Shown here: piece after piece, positions 7,925-17,123 of the stretch
Layout of the letters: each line of letters opens with the position of its first letter
How positions within the stretch are numbered: the first letter of the stretch is position 1
Source: Verrucomicrobia bacterium UBA3841
GTDB lineage: Bacteria; Verrucomicrobiota; Kiritimatiellia; RFP12; UBA1067
Direction of reading: 5' to 3'
Length of the DNA: 53,029 nucleotides
Assembly: GCA_002392765.1 (NCBI GenBank)
Contig: DGHT01000003.1
Coordinates: 819 to 53,847, forward strand
The notes under the pieces: generated by a model
What the model saw: only the letters and a program-made list of their open reading frames with translations
Database searches by the model: none
Told to the model about the DNA's origin: nothing
Translations under genes and position numbers: made by a program

Positions 7925-8577
7925 TTTCCGCACTCCTTTCCGCCGCTGACGCCGGCGTCTGCGGGTTTTGTCTCCGCGCCCGCGGGACCGGCGAAGCACT
8001 TGCCGCACTTGCCGCAGCCGGCGGATTTCCTGACTTTGTCGCCGCGCCACGCAAATCTTGCGAGAAGGGTGAACACAGTGCCTAGGGGGCATATCCAGTT
8101 GCACCATATCCTGCCGCGCGCGAACATGGCGAGAAAAAGGACGACCGCCGCCGGGACGAGCGCGAACAAGGCTATGTCCAACTCGCACTCGACGATGCTC
8201 TCGCGGAAATCCGGCGATGCGAACCAGTGCGCCGCGCGGCTGAATATCGCGTACGGATCGAGCCACTGCCAGCCGAGACCGGACAATCCGGCGGCGAGAA
8301 ACGCGGCTAGCACCGTCAGGCAGACCGTCATGCGGAAAACTCCGCTCTGTCCTCTGCCGGTGCCGAGAACGAGACGCGAGCATACCCGGCGCGGCCTGCG
8401 GAAAAAGCGGACGAGCGACTGCGCGATGCCGAGCGGACACACGAAACGGCAGTAGACGCGCCCGAACAGCAGCGTCGCTGCGATTATGGCCGCAACGACC
8501 CACCAGCGCCCTGCGAACAGCGCTGGCATCAGCTGCAAGCAGGTGTAATATTCGAGAACAATCATCGCCTGTCCCAT
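7921..8577 (-). CDS. NapH/NosR-like membrane iron-sulfur protein
   Basis: A 218-residue membrane protein with about four hydrophobic segments. Two CxxxCP motifs occur near membrane ends, CRFVCPLG (about 43-50) and CNWICPLG (about 158-165), as in NapH and NosR-type polyferredoxins that pass electrons from quinol across the membrane. A further CGKCGKC motif lies near the C-terminus. The start has AAAGGAGACGAA directly upstream. It is the first gene of the three-gene redox operon and lies 61 bases after glnN. A weak hairpin (8616-8637) separates the two but lacks a T-tract, so read-through from glnN is possible. Confidence 0.82.
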   Translation of the reverse strand: MGQAMIVLEYYTCLQLMPALFAGRWWVVAAIIAATLLFGRVYCRFVCPLGIAQSLVRFFRRPRRVCSRLVLGTGRGQSGVFRMTVCLTVLAAFLAAGLSGLGWQWLDPYAIFSRAAHWFASPDFRESIVECELDIALFALVPAAVVLFLAMFARGRIWCNWICPLGTVFTLLARFAWRGDKVRKSAGCGKCGKCFAGPAGAETKPADAGVSGGKECGK

Positions 8578-8638
8578 TTCGTCTCCTTTCGACCGTTGAT
8601 GGAAATCCGCAACCGCCGCACGGACGCATCAGTGCGGA

Positions 8639-10705
8639 TCAATACACGAAAAGCATTTCGCGGTACTTCGGAAGCGGCCAGCGCGAATCGTCAACGAGAT
8701 GTTCTAGCCTGTCGACCGTGCTTCTGAGTTCCGCCATGCTCTGGAGTATCTTGGCGTGTCCGCCGCGGAATATCGCCTTCTCGAGTCTCTCGCACTTGAC
8801 ATGCAGATCGTCAAGTCCGGCGCCGAGTTTCAGCGACAGCGCCTTGAGTCCCGTTATTCCGACCTTCAGCCCGTCCTTCGTCGCCTGGCCGATCGCCGTC
8901 GCAAGACGGCTGAATTCGTCCGCCACGACGGGACGGATCATCGCGCGCGCGATTTCGAGGGCGACTTTCCCCTCGATAACGATGCGGTTCTGGTAGTCCG
9001 CCGACGCGATCTCGTGCCGGCTCTTCATCTCCTCGGGCGAAAGCACGCCGTATCTCGCGAAAAGATCCATGTTGGCCTTGTCGGTCATGGGCGCTATCGC
9101 CTCGAGCGTGTCGTGAAGATTCGGGAGCCCCCTCTTCCCGGCCTCTGCCATCCATTCCTTGGCATAGCCGTCGCCGGAGAAAAGCACTCTTTTGTGCTTG
9201 CGGATCAGACGCTGCAGGAGCTTCTGGAGTTCCTCGTTGAAATCCCCGCCCGCGGCGTCGAGTTTGTCGCAGATCGCATCGATGGATTCTGCCACGATCG
9301 TGTTCAGGACCGTCTGGCTGGCGGCGCAGTTCTGCGACGATCCGGGCGCGCGGAATTCGAACTTGTTTCCGGTGAAGGCGAAAGGCGACGTCCGGTTGCG
9401 GTCCGTGGCATCCTTGGGAAGCGGCGGCATCGTGTCCACGCCGATTTTCATCACGGACTTCCCGTGTCTCGATTTGCTCTCTCCAGTTTCGATTTCGGAC
9501 ATGACGGACGAAAGTTCGTCGCCAAGGAACACGGAAATCACGGCTGGCGGCGCTTCGTTCGCGCCGAGACGGTGGTCGTTTCCGGCGCCGGCGGTGGACA
9601 TTCTCAGCATGTCGGCATGGAGGTCTATCGCCCTGATTATCGCGGAAAGGAAAGTGAGGAATATCGCATTGTCGCGCGGATTGTCGCCGGGGGAAAGGAG
9701 GTTCTTGCCGCCGTACGCTATCGACCAGTTGCAGTGCTTGCCGGATCCGTTCACGCCTTCGAACGGTTTTTCGTGCAGAAGGCACACGAGTCCGTTCGAT
9801 TCGGCGGTCGTGCGGAGGATCTCCATCACAAGCATGTTGTGGTCGACGGCGAGGTTGAGATCCTCGAACATCGGCGCCAGTTCGAACTGCGCGGGAGCGA
9901 CCTCGTTGTGCCGCGTCTTGGCCGGTATGCCCAGACGCCACAGGCGGTCTTCGACCTCGGTCATGAATTTCAGCACGCGCGGACGGATCGACCCGTAGTA
10001 GTGGTCGTCGAGCTGCTGGTGCTTGGCGGGGGCCGCGCCGAACACCGTGCGACCCGTCTGCAGAAGATCCGGGCGTCTCAGGTAGAAATCCCTGTCGACG
10101 AGAAAATATTCCTGCTCCGCTCCAAGCGTTATGGACACGTGCGCTTTCGGCCTGCCGAACTTGCGCATGAGTCTCTCCGTGGCGCGCGTGACGGCCTGGA
10201 CGGACCGCAGCAGAGGGGTTTTCATGTCGAGCGCCGCTCCCGTGTAGGAGCAGAAAGCTGTGGGTATGCAGAGCGTCGCGCCGTTTTCGTGGCGCTTTAT
10301 GAACGCCGGGCTTGTCGGATCCCACGCCGTGTAGCCGCGCGCCTCGAACGTAGAGCGCAGTCCGCCCGACGGGAAGGAGCTCGCGTCCGCTTCTCCTCCG
10401 ATAAGGTTCTTGCCGGAGAATCTGTTTACCGCCTTCGCGAGACCTGCCGGCTCCAGAAACGCGTCGTGCTTCTCGGCGGTGCCGCCGGTCATCGGCTGGA
10501 ACCAGTGCGTGAAGTGCGTCGCGCCCTTCTCGAGCGCCCAGTCTTTCATTCCGCGCGCGACGGCGTCCGCAATGGAAGGATCGAGCGGCTTGGCGTCGCG
10601 CATCGTGGCCAGAAGTTTCGCGGCGACCTGCCTGGGCAGATATTTGGCTATCGCCTCCTCGGAGAAAACATCCTCTCCGTAGCTTGAAAGAGTGGTGTCG
10701 AGCAT
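8639..10705 (-). CDS. glnN: Glutamine synthetase type III
   Basis: A 688-residue enzyme, matching the roughly 700 residues typical of the GSIII family, which makes glutamine from glutamate, ammonia and ATP as a dodecamer. The ATG at 10705 follows AGGAGGCAAGCC; a longer frame upstream is not supported. Family landmarks include GAEQEYFLVD, NEVAPAQFELAPMFED, HEKPFEGVNGSGKHCNW and FAFTGNKFEFRAPGSS, which carry the metal and substrate ligands. The gene is separated from the preceding DUF1846-type gene by only 11 bases that hold its ribosome-binding site, so the two are probably cotranscribed with nifU and argC. That places nitrogen assimilation beside arginine synthesis. Confidence 0.96.
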   Translation of the reverse strand: MLDTTLSSYGEDVFSEEAIAKYLPRQVAAKLLATMRDAKPLDPSIADAVARGMKDWALEKGATHFTHWFQPMTGGTAEKHDAFLEPAGLAKAVNRFSGKNLIGGEADASSFPSGGLRSTFEARGYTAWDPTSPAFIKRHENGATLCIPTAFCSYTGAALDMKTPLLRSVQAVTRATERLMRKFGRPKAHVSITLGAEQEYFLVDRDFYLRRPDLLQTGRTVFGAAPAKHQQLDDHYYGSIRPRVLKFMTEVEDRLWRLGIPAKTRHNEVAPAQFELAPMFEDLNLAVDHNMLVMEILRTTAESNGLVCLLHEKPFEGVNGSGKHCNWSIAYGGKNLLSPGDNPRDNAIFLTFLSAIIRAIDLHADMLRMSTAGAGNDHRLGANEAPPAVISVFLGDELSSVMSEIETGESKSRHGKSVMKIGVDTMPPLPKDATDRNRTSPFAFTGNKFEFRAPGSSQNCAASQTVLNTIVAESIDAICDKLDAAGGDFNEELQKLLQRLIRKHKRVLFSGDGYAKEWMAEAGKRGLPNLHDTLEAIAPMTDKANMDLFARYGVLSPEEMKSRHEIASADYQNRIVIEGKVALEIARAMIRPVVADEFSRLATAIGQATKDGLKVGITGLKALSLKLGAGLDDLHVKCERLEKAIFRGGHAKILQSMAELRSTVDRLEHLVDDSRWPLPKYREMLFVY

Positions 10706-10716
10706 AGGCTTGCCTC

Positions 10717-11724
10717 CTAGTCCGCTTTCGCCATCACTGTAAGCGCCCTCGCGAGCATGTCCATGCCGACTTTGCCGGCATCGAAATCGGCCTTCACGCG
10801 CTCGTATCTGCGTACGCACTCCTCGCGGCTGGCCGCCCTCACGACGACGTCGTTCACGATTCCGGAGGATATCCTGTTCACGCCCATGTCGGTGGGAGAG
10901 CGGTAGGGACATTCCTCGCCCATCATTCTCTCCCATATTTCGCGCAGAATCGGATACGCCTCGACATCGCGGTTGTAGTTGACGCGGATCTCCCCGTAGG
11001 CGAGGAAATGGTGCGGATCGATCTGGTTCTCGTCCTTGAGCTCCAGCGTGGCCGCCTCGTACGCGACGTTCAGAGGGTGCATCAGCGAAAGGTCCCAGAC
11101 GGGGAACGTTTCGAACTTCGCATAATCCGCCTTGCGCCCCGCCTTGACCTCGTGGTATATCATCGTAAGGCAGGTGGCGAACTTTCCGGATCCCGGTCCG
11201 GGACCCGTCACGACCACGATCGGCTTCTCGGTCGGGATGGAGTCGTTCCTGCCGTACCCCGAATCGCTCACTATCGTATCGAGATCGTTCGGGTAGCCCT
11301 TGATTGGATAGTGGTAGAAAACCGGTACGCCCGCTTCTTCAAGCACTTTCGCGAAAGCCCTGGCCGCCGGATGTCCGTCGAACCGGGTGATTGCCACTCC
11401 GCGCACGCATATCCCGTTCTCGCGCATGGCGTTTACGAGTTTCAGCGTCTCCTCCTCGTACGTCGTTCCGTAGTCGGCGCGCATCTTCTTCGCTTCGATG
11501 TCGCCCGCGTATATGCACAGGACGAGTTCCGCCTGATCGCCGAGCGACTGCAGAAGGCGGAGTTTGACGTTCGGATCGTACCCCGGAAGACAGCGCGCCG
11601 CGTGATTGTCGTTGATCAGCTTTCCGCCGAATTCGAGGTACAGTTTGCCTTTGCGTTCCGCTCTGCGGCGGATTTCGGCGGACTGCTCGCGCAGATACTT
11701 CTCGTTGTCGAACCCGGTCTTCAT
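10717..11724 (-). CDS. DUF1846 protein, N-terminal domain only
   Basis: A 335-residue protein resembling the N-terminal part of DUF1846 proteins (FDNEKYLREQS, LEFGGKLINDNHAARCLPG, VVVTGPGPGSGKFATCL, YGEIRVNYNRDVEAYPIL). Full-length members are near 490 residues; this one ends about 150 residues early with a clean stop followed at once by the glnN ribosome-binding site. I see no continuation in another frame, so this is a short form rather than an obvious frameshift. Biochemical function is unknown; a nucleotide-binding loop is suggested by GPGPGSGK. The ATG overlaps the nifU stop (ATGA), so translation is coupled. Confidence 0.8.
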   Translation of the reverse strand: MKTGFDNEKYLREQSAEIRRRAERKGKLYLEFGGKLINDNHAARCLPGYDPNVKLRLLQSLGDQAELVLCIYAGDIEAKKMRADYGTTYEEETLKLVNAMRENGICVRGVAITRFDGHPAARAFAKVLEEAGVPVFYHYPIKGYPNDLDTIVSDSGYGRNDSIPTEKPIVVVTGPGPGSGKFATCLTMIYHEVKAGRKADYAKFETFPVWDLSLMHPLNVAYEAATLELKDENQIDPHHFLAYGEIRVNYNRDVEAYPILREIWERMMGEECPYRSPTDMGVNRISSGIVNDVVVRAASREECVRRYERVKADFDAGKVGMDMLARALTVMAKAD

Positions 11725-12293
11725 TTTCCCGCTCCGTTGATTTCGTCGAGAATCGCCTGTATCCTGGGGATGCACCTGCCGCAACCGCCTCCAGCCTTCG
11801 TGTAGTTGGTCACCTCTTCGACGCTCGTCAGGCCGTTTTCGGTTATGACGCGCCTGACTTCGTTCTCGGACACGTTGTAGCACGTGCAAAGAAGCTCGTC
11901 CTCGAGATTGCGGTCCGTGTTTTCGCCGGTTTCGTAATTCCTGATCGCGGCCTCCATCGCTTCGCGTCCCATGACGGAGCAGTGCATCTTCTGCGGCGGC
12001 AGACCTCCGAGGAAATCGGCGATGTCCTTGTTCGTTATCTTCTTCGCCTCTTCCAGCGTCTTGCCTATGACCATCTCGGTCAGGGCGGAACTCGACGCGA
12101 TGGCGCTCGCGCAGCCGAACGTCTGGAACTTCGCCTCGGCGATTTTCCCGTCGGGCCCGAGTTTGAACTGGAAGCGCAAAGCGTCGCCGCAGGCAAGCGA
12201 ACCCACCGTAGCGGTGCCGTCCGGGCTGTCTATCGCGCCGACGTTGCGCGGATTTCTGAAATGGTCAAGCGTCTTTTCCGTGTAATTCCACAT
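11721..12293 (-). CDS. nifU: NifU-like iron-sulfur scaffold with BFD-type domain
   Basis: A 190-residue protein. Residues 1-125 are an IscU/NifU_N scaffold with the three conserved cysteines in SLACGDAL, TFGCASA and MHCSVMG. Residues about 130-185 are a BFD-like [2Fe-2S] domain (CTCYNVSENEV, then GGGCGRCIP). This corresponds to the first two domains of NifU; the C-terminal NfuA-like domain is absent. It would assemble Fe-S clusters on sulfur from a cysteine desulfurase, which is not in this window. The redox operon downstream would be one consumer of such clusters. The gene lies 15 bases after argC. Confidence 0.9.
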   Translation of the reverse strand: MWNYTEKTLDHFRNPRNVGAIDSPDGTATVGSLACGDALRFQFKLGPDGKIAEAKFQTFGCASAIASSSALTEMVIGKTLEEAKKITNKDIADFLGGLPPQKMHCSVMGREAMEAAIRNYETGENTDRNLEDELLCTCYNVSENEVRRVITENGLTSVEEVTNYTKAGGGCGRCIPRIQAILDEINGAGK

Positions 12294-12308
12294 TTCTGCA
12301 AACCTTTC

Positions 12309-13256
12309 TCACATTCCCGGGCCGCGATAGAGATCGAGTCCGTAAAGTTCGTCCGTTCCCGTCGCCAGGTTCATGTTCTGAACCGCCGCGCCGGAAGCCC
12401 CTTTGCCGAGGTTGTCAAACACCGACACCAAAACGATTCTTTCGGCGTTTCCCCATGCGCCGACAAGCATCGAATCGGTTCCGGAAAGAGCGCAGGACGA
12501 AATGAAACCGTCCGCCGGCGCGTCAGGCGCGAACCTTACCGTGCCGCCGCGACCGGCGCCGTACGCATCAGCGTAGACATTCCTTATATCCTCGAGCGTC
12601 CCCTTGAAGGAACATGACGGAAGGGACACCGTCACCTCCATGCCGCTGTAATGATCCACTACGACGGGGGAAAAAACGGGCGGATGCGAAAGACCGCACA
12701 CCTTGGCCATTTCCGGCAGATGCTTGTGCGTCTGCGAAAGAGCGTATTGCCGTCCGCCGTCGAAAAGCGGCCCCCTTTCCAGATCGTCGTACTGCGCTAT
12801 CATCTTTTTCCCGCCGCCGGAATAGCCGGTCAGGGAGAACGCTGAAAGGCCGGAGTCCGCCGGCACGATTCCGGCGCGCACGAGGGGCTCGACAAGCGCT
12901 ATGAAACCGCTGGCGTGGCAGCCAGGATTCGCAATTCTCTTCGAACGTGCGATTTTCTCCCTCATCCCGGCGATTTCCGGAAAGCCGTACTGCCAGGCGG
13001 GATCTGTGCGATGGGCCGTTGACGTATCCACAATCACGGTATCGGGATTCTCGCACATCTGCGCGGCCTCGACCGCCGCGGCGTCGGGGAGGCACAGGAA
13101 AACCGCATCCGCCGCGTTTATGGCGTCTTTCCTCGCGGAAACGTCCTTGCGCTTCTCCTCCGGGAGAATCGCAAGCTCGATATCGGGGCGCAACGCGAGA
13201 CGTTCGCGTATGCGAAGTCCCGTCGTCCCAGCCGAACCGTCGATAAAGACCTTCAT
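12309..13256 (-). CDS. argC: N-acetyl-gamma-glutamyl-phosphate reductase, short (type 2)
   Basis: A 315-residue NADPH-dependent reductase of the arginine pathway, making N-acetylglutamate semialdehyde from the acyl phosphate. The N-terminus MKVFIDGSAGTTGLRIRERL is the nucleotide-binding fold; ANPGCHASGF holds the catalytic cysteine; LTGYSGGGKK is also typical. The length fits the short AGPR class rather than the roughly 345-residue class. It starts 1 base after the stop of the Wzc-like kinase gene. No other arginine gene is in the window. Confidence 0.95.
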   Translation of the reverse strand: MKVFIDGSAGTTGLRIRERLALRPDIELAILPEEKRKDVSARKDAINAADAVFLCLPDAAAVEAAQMCENPDTVIVDTSTAHRTDPAWQYGFPEIAGMREKIARSKRIANPGCHASGFIALVEPLVRAGIVPADSGLSAFSLTGYSGGGKKMIAQYDDLERGPLFDGGRQYALSQTHKHLPEMAKVCGLSHPPVFSPVVVDHYSGMEVTVSLPSCSFKGTLEDIRNVYADAYGAGRGGTVRFAPDAPADGFISSCALSGTDSMLVGAWGNAERIVLVSVFDNLGKGASGAAVQNMNLATGTDELYGLDLYRGPGM

Positions 13257-13257
13257 G

Positions 13258-15702
13258 CTAATCCTCGTCCGCGAGATCCTCGCCGCTCGGCAGTCTGTGC
13301 GAGTTGCGCACGGGCTCTGGCGCCTGGTCTTCTCCCCCGGCCGGCGGCTTCGGATTGTCGCCGTCCCCTTTCGCCTTCTTCATCGAGGAATATCCGTAGC
13401 CGTAGCCGTATCCGTAACCGTAGCCGTAGCCAAATCCGTAGGTATGCCTGCCGGCCGGATTGAACGCGGTGTTCGTGCCGATGTCGACATCGTTCACGAC
13501 TATGCCGATAATGTTCGCGCCGGCCTCGGCCAGGCTCCTTGAACAGAATTGGATCGGCTTGAAGTGGGTGCGGTCGGGGCAGCACATGATGATAACCGAG
13601 TCAACGAGCACGGCAAGGGAGACGACATCGCCGACAAGTCCGAACGGCGGAGCGTCAACGATGATCTTGCTGTAATTCTCCCTTGCCCAGGCGAAGAACG
13701 CGGTGACTATGCTCGAACCGAATATCGAGGACGGTGTAACCCCGTCCGGCGGAAGCGAACAAATCGCGTCGACGTTCGGCGTGTCGGTTTTGTTCACCAG
13801 GCACGAGAAATCGGGAGATTCGTCGGATGCGTGCGAATTGAGATAGTGGGAGAAACTCCTGCTCTCGTCAAGCTGTATGTTCCAGATCTTGGCGAGGCGC
13901 GGACGGCGCAGGTCGAAATCGACGTGGAGCACCTTTCGGCCCGTCTGGGCGTACGAAATCGCCAGCGAAGTCGATGTAATCGTCTTGCCTTCGCCGGGCT
14001 GGGTTGAAATGACGAGTATGCAGTTCGTCATGGACTCGTAGCGGGGCGTGTCCAGAAGATTCCTCAACCCGGCCACAGATTCGGAGAACTGCGAATACTT
14101 GTCCTCTATCAGGAACCTGGCGACGTGCTCGCGCTTTTTGCGCCGCACGTGCGGAAACACGGCCAGAACCTTGAGAGCGAGCCTGCCTTCGACGTCGGAC
14201 AGGTTGACGACGGTGTCTTCAAGGCTGTCCAGAACAAGAACGAACACCATTCCAAGCGCAATGGAGATGAAGATGCCCGCGCCGAATATGATAAGAGGTT
14301 TGGGCGAAACCGGAGCCGTCGGCATCGTGGCAGGATTTCCGACCTTGACGTACTCGTTGTTGGCGTCGGCCTCCATTCTGGCCTCCTGCTCCTTCAGGCT
14401 CATTTCGCGGAGAAGTTCCGTCGTGGTCTTCAAATCCATTTCCTTCGTGTTGAGGTTGGATTCGGCGTAATCGATTTTCTGTCCGACGGACGCCAGGTCC
14501 GCACGGACTTCCTCGAGCTTGTTGCGCTGCTTCGCAAGCTGGTTGCGGACGGAGGCGAGCGCGGAGACGCTTGCATCGTACGCCCTCTTCGATGCGTCTA
14601 TAAAGCGGGTCTTCGCCAATTCCACGTCTTTGCGCTTCGCCTGGGCGACATCGCTTTCCTCGGTATACTTGACCAGACACGCTTCGTATTCCGCCGACGC
14701 CTTCAGATACTCGTCGTACTCGCCCGCGATGTCCTTCGCGCTCGACACGTTCGAGGGGATCGAACCGAACTTGTCCGGTTCCTTTTCGACGATTTTAAGA
14801 AGTTTCTCCCATTCCTCGAGCTGCCTCTCCTGGGCCTCGAGCTGGAGTATCTCGTCGTTCGTCTTGATAAGCGTCTGCTTGATCGTCTCGGCGTTCGATT
14901 TCAGCGAATCGATTTTGTGCTCCGTCTTCGCCTCGAGGATCTCTTTCGCGACCGCGTCTTTCTCGCGGCGGAGTTTTTCGACCTGCGAATGAATCTGGCT
15001 TACGGCCTTGTCGCAACGCCCCCTGTTTTCCTCTTCGGTGAAATTTTCGATGGCCTGAGCGTAGGAATTCGCGAGCGCCATGGCCATTTCGGGCTCTTTC
15101 GAACGGACGGAAATCGTAATATTGCGCGAATTGCGCTGAAGCTCCATCTCGCTTCCTTTGAGCACGCCGAGGATTTCCGCGTCGGAAACGCTTGATTTCG
15201 GGAAGTTCAGCCTGTACTGGTCGAGGATCTTCTTGACGATCGCCTCGGACCTCCACTCGGGAAGGCGCGTGTTGAAGATTTCGACGTACGTGTTGCCGTA
15301 GTCGGCCATCGCCTGGTCGATCGGATTGTTCGCCGACGGCGTGCTGCGGCGCATGTCGATCGTGAACTGGCTCGTAGCCTCGTAGATTGTGGGCGAGATT
15401 GAATAGACCGCGAACGCAACGATCAGGCCGATCAGAAGGAACACGAAAATCGACAACCACCGCTGTCCGAGTACGCGGATGATTCTGGATATCGTTATGC
15501 CTTCGTGGTTGCCGCCCTGGTCGCCCCCCGCGACCCCGCCGTACGCGCCGTAGGAGCCGTAAGAACCATAGGAACCGTACTGACCGTACGGACGGGAAGC
15601 CCCGTAATAGATCGGCGAAGGTCCTCCGTAGGACATGCCGTTCGAAGAATAATAAAGAGGGGTGGATTTCGAATTTCCGTAATAAACCGGTTTGTCAGCC
15701 AT
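13258..15702 (-). CDS. Wzc-like polysaccharide co-polymerase / BY-kinase with tyrosine-rich tails
   Basis: An 814-residue inner-membrane protein. It starts at the ATG at 15702, overlapping the upstream stop by 8 bases. Residues 1-60 are rich in Tyr, Gly and Ser, with repeated YGS units. A transmembrane segment lies near 82-101, a Wzz-type periplasmic region with long coiled coil spans about 105-465, and a second membrane segment lies near 470-491. The cytoplasmic kinase has Walker A QPGEGKT (568-574), Walker A' HVDFDLRRP (593-601) and Walker B KIIVDAPP. Residues 755-771 are a YG-alternating tail with eight tyrosines (13390-13440), in the place where BY-kinases autophosphorylate. It would control chain length and export of an exopolysaccharide. 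The N-terminal tyrosine cluster is unusual. Confidence 0.9.
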   Translation of the reverse strand: MADKPVYYGNSKSTPLYYSSNGMSYGGPSPIYYGASRPYGQYGSYGSYGSYGAYGGVAGGDQGGNHEGITISRIIRVLGQRWLSIFVFLLIGLIVAFAVYSISPTIYEATSQFTIDMRRSTPSANNPIDQAMADYGNTYVEIFNTRLPEWRSEAIVKKILDQYRLNFPKSSVSDAEILGVLKGSEMELQRNSRNITISVRSKEPEMAMALANSYAQAIENFTEEENRGRCDKAVSQIHSQVEKLRREKDAVAKEILEAKTEHKIDSLKSNAETIKQTLIKTNDEILQLEAQERQLEEWEKLLKIVEKEPDKFGSIPSNVSSAKDIAGEYDEYLKASAEYEACLVKYTEESDVAQAKRKDVELAKTRFIDASKRAYDASVSALASVRNQLAKQRNKLEEVRADLASVGQKIDYAESNLNTKEMDLKTTTELLREMSLKEQEARMEADANNEYVKVGNPATMPTAPVSPKPLIIFGAGIFISIALGMVFVLVLDSLEDTVVNLSDVEGRLALKVLAVFPHVRRKKREHVARFLIEDKYSQFSESVAGLRNLLDTPRYESMTNCILVISTQPGEGKTITSTSLAISYAQTGRKVLHVDFDLRRPRLAKIWNIQLDESRSFSHYLNSHASDESPDFSCLVNKTDTPNVDAICSLPPDGVTPSSIFGSSIVTAFFAWARENYSKIIVDAPPFGLVGDVVSLAVLVDSVIIMCCPDRTHFKPIQFCSRSLAEAGANIIGIVVNDVDIGTNTAFNPAGRHTYGFGYGYGYGYGYGYGYSSMKKAKGDGDNPKPPAGGEDQAPEPVRNSHRLPSGEDLADED
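13390..13440 (-). repeat. Hexanucleotide-like repeat encoding the YG tail
   Basis: Degenerate tandem GGNTAY hexamers encode alternating Gly-Tyr. One hexamer is two codons, so copy-number changes would vary tail length without shifting the frame. Confidence 0.7.
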
Positions 15703-17116
15703 TTTCTCCGTCTCCTGCTGTTGCTCCGGCGCCCGTTTCCTCTTCATGTTTGCGCGCCGGAATCGAACTTGATGAAATCGCAAAAAGATAAGCCGCCAAG
15801 GCCAGGGTCGTCTGCCGGGGGATGTCGAGAAACGTCTCCGAAACGAGAACGGCCGCGACAACAAGACCGAAGACCGCCAGCGGGATGAACACCCTGCGTC
15901 CGAAGGACAAGACCAGACGCTTGAGGAATGTGAACGCGAGGAATCCCGCGACGGCGCCAATCGCCGCCATTCCGACGAGTCCGCGCTCGGAAAGTATAAA
16001 CAGCCATCCGTTCGCCACGCCGGAAGGCGCGTTCAAACCCCACACGGCCCAGTCCGAGGGTGTAGCCGAGAATCTTGCGTTGACAGGGAACGATCCTATG
16101 CCCGTGCCTGTCCAGTCGGCGGATATCCACGCCTCGCGGGCCACGGCGGTCAGGCGCGCGCGCATTTCGAAAAATCCTTCCGGGAACAATTTCCACGTTT
16201 TGAAAGGTTGAAGAAATTCTTCAAAGGCCCCCTCCGGAGTCGCGAAAACGAGAGCCACTCCGGCTATGGTAGCCGCGCAGACGAACCCGGCGAAATATTT
16301 GAGTACGCATTTGCCGCCCAAAAGAGGAAATACCGAAATCATTGTCGCCAGAGCGTAGACGGTTCCCGCCCCTAGATATATCCAGACGATTGGCGCCGGA
16401 GCGAACAGTACAAGCCCTACGGCGGGCAGTCCCGCAAAAACCGCGTAGGGGACAAGCATAATGTTCCATCCGCGCTCAAGCATTCCCGAAAGCGCCGCAA
16501 GACCGGAAAGCATGGCCAGACCGAAAGCCGACCCCCAGAACGACGGATTGTTCCAGCCGTGCACTACGGAAGCCAAGGCCGGCTGATTCCCCTTTGACGC
16601 CATGATCGCTATGACGACTGCCGCGATGCCGGCGAAGAACGAAACCAGAAACAGAGCGACAGTCCTTGCCGATTTGCCCAAGGCGTTCCTCGCAGCGGAC
16701 ATCAGAACGAAAAGCTGAAGTGTCACCGCAAAAGGAAGAAAGCCCGTACCTTCGACCGACCCGGGAAGCACGGGAATCGACGGCTTGGACAGCAACCAAG
16801 ACACCTTTTCAGAATCGAAATAAAGCTTGACACCGGAATTCATCCACCGCAGCGCGACGTAAGCGATGACAAACAGCATCGCCCAGGTCAACGGATCGGA
16901 CAGAAAAGCGTGAAATACCCGCACTCGCGTTTCATGAAGTATCTCCCCTTTGTGACGGGACGGCTCCAAAAACATCCACAGAGCCGCGACAAGGGACAGC
17001 CATATCAGAACGGTTCCGACAACTCCGTCGTCGAAAAACGGGAATAGGAAGAGCGGCGCGACCGCCAATAAGGACAGATGCGCCGCCAACCCAAACTTGG
17101 AAAAGAATTTATGCAC
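15695..17116 (-). CDS. O-antigen ligase / Wzy-like membrane protein
   Basis: A 473-residue polytopic membrane protein with about twelve hydrophobic segments and one larger extracytoplasmic loop near residues 290-360. The loop contains WTGTGIGSFPVNARF, resembling the conserved GxGxGxF region of the Wzy_C/O-antigen ligase superfamily. Such proteins polymerise or ligate lipid-linked glycans on the periplasmic face. It starts 7 bases after the beta-barrel gene and overlaps the kinase gene by 8 bases. Whether it is the polymerase or a ligase cannot be decided by sequence reading. Confidence 0.78.
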   Translation of the reverse strand: MHKFFSKFGLAAHLSLLAVAPLFLFPFFDDGVVGTVLIWLSLVAALWMFLEPSRHKGEILHETRVRVFHAFLSDPLTWAMLFVIAYVALRWMNSGVKLYFDSEKVSWLLSKPSIPVLPGSVEGTGFLPFAVTLQLFVLMSAARNALGKSARTVALFLVSFFAGIAAVVIAIMASKGNQPALASVVHGWNNPSFWGSAFGLAMLSGLAALSGMLERGWNIMLVPYAVFAGLPAVGLVLFAPAPIVWIYLGAGTVYALATMISVFPLLGGKCVLKYFAGFVCAATIAGVALVFATPEGAFEEFLQPFKTWKLFPEGFFEMRARLTAVAREAWISADWTGTGIGSFPVNARFSATPSDWAVWGLNAPSGVANGWLFILSERGLVGMAAIGAVAGFLAFTFLKRLVLSFGRRVFIPLAVFGLVVAAVLVSETFLDIPRQTTLALAAYLFAISSSSIPARKHEEETGAGATAGDGENG

Positions 17117-17123
17117 TTCTATA

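Noticed and set aside
7925..8629. N-terminal extension of the aldo/keto reductase frame to 8629
   Set aside because: This part is the shadow of the NapH-like membrane protein in a different frame.
8616..8637. Terminator after glnN
   Set aside because: A six-base CCGCAC/GTGCGG stem is present, but there is no T-tract, so termination is not supported.
10705..10936. N-terminal extension of glnN to 10936
   Set aside because: It overlaps the DUF1846 gene in another frame and is low in family-like residues; the ATG at 10705 has a strong Shine-Dalgarno.
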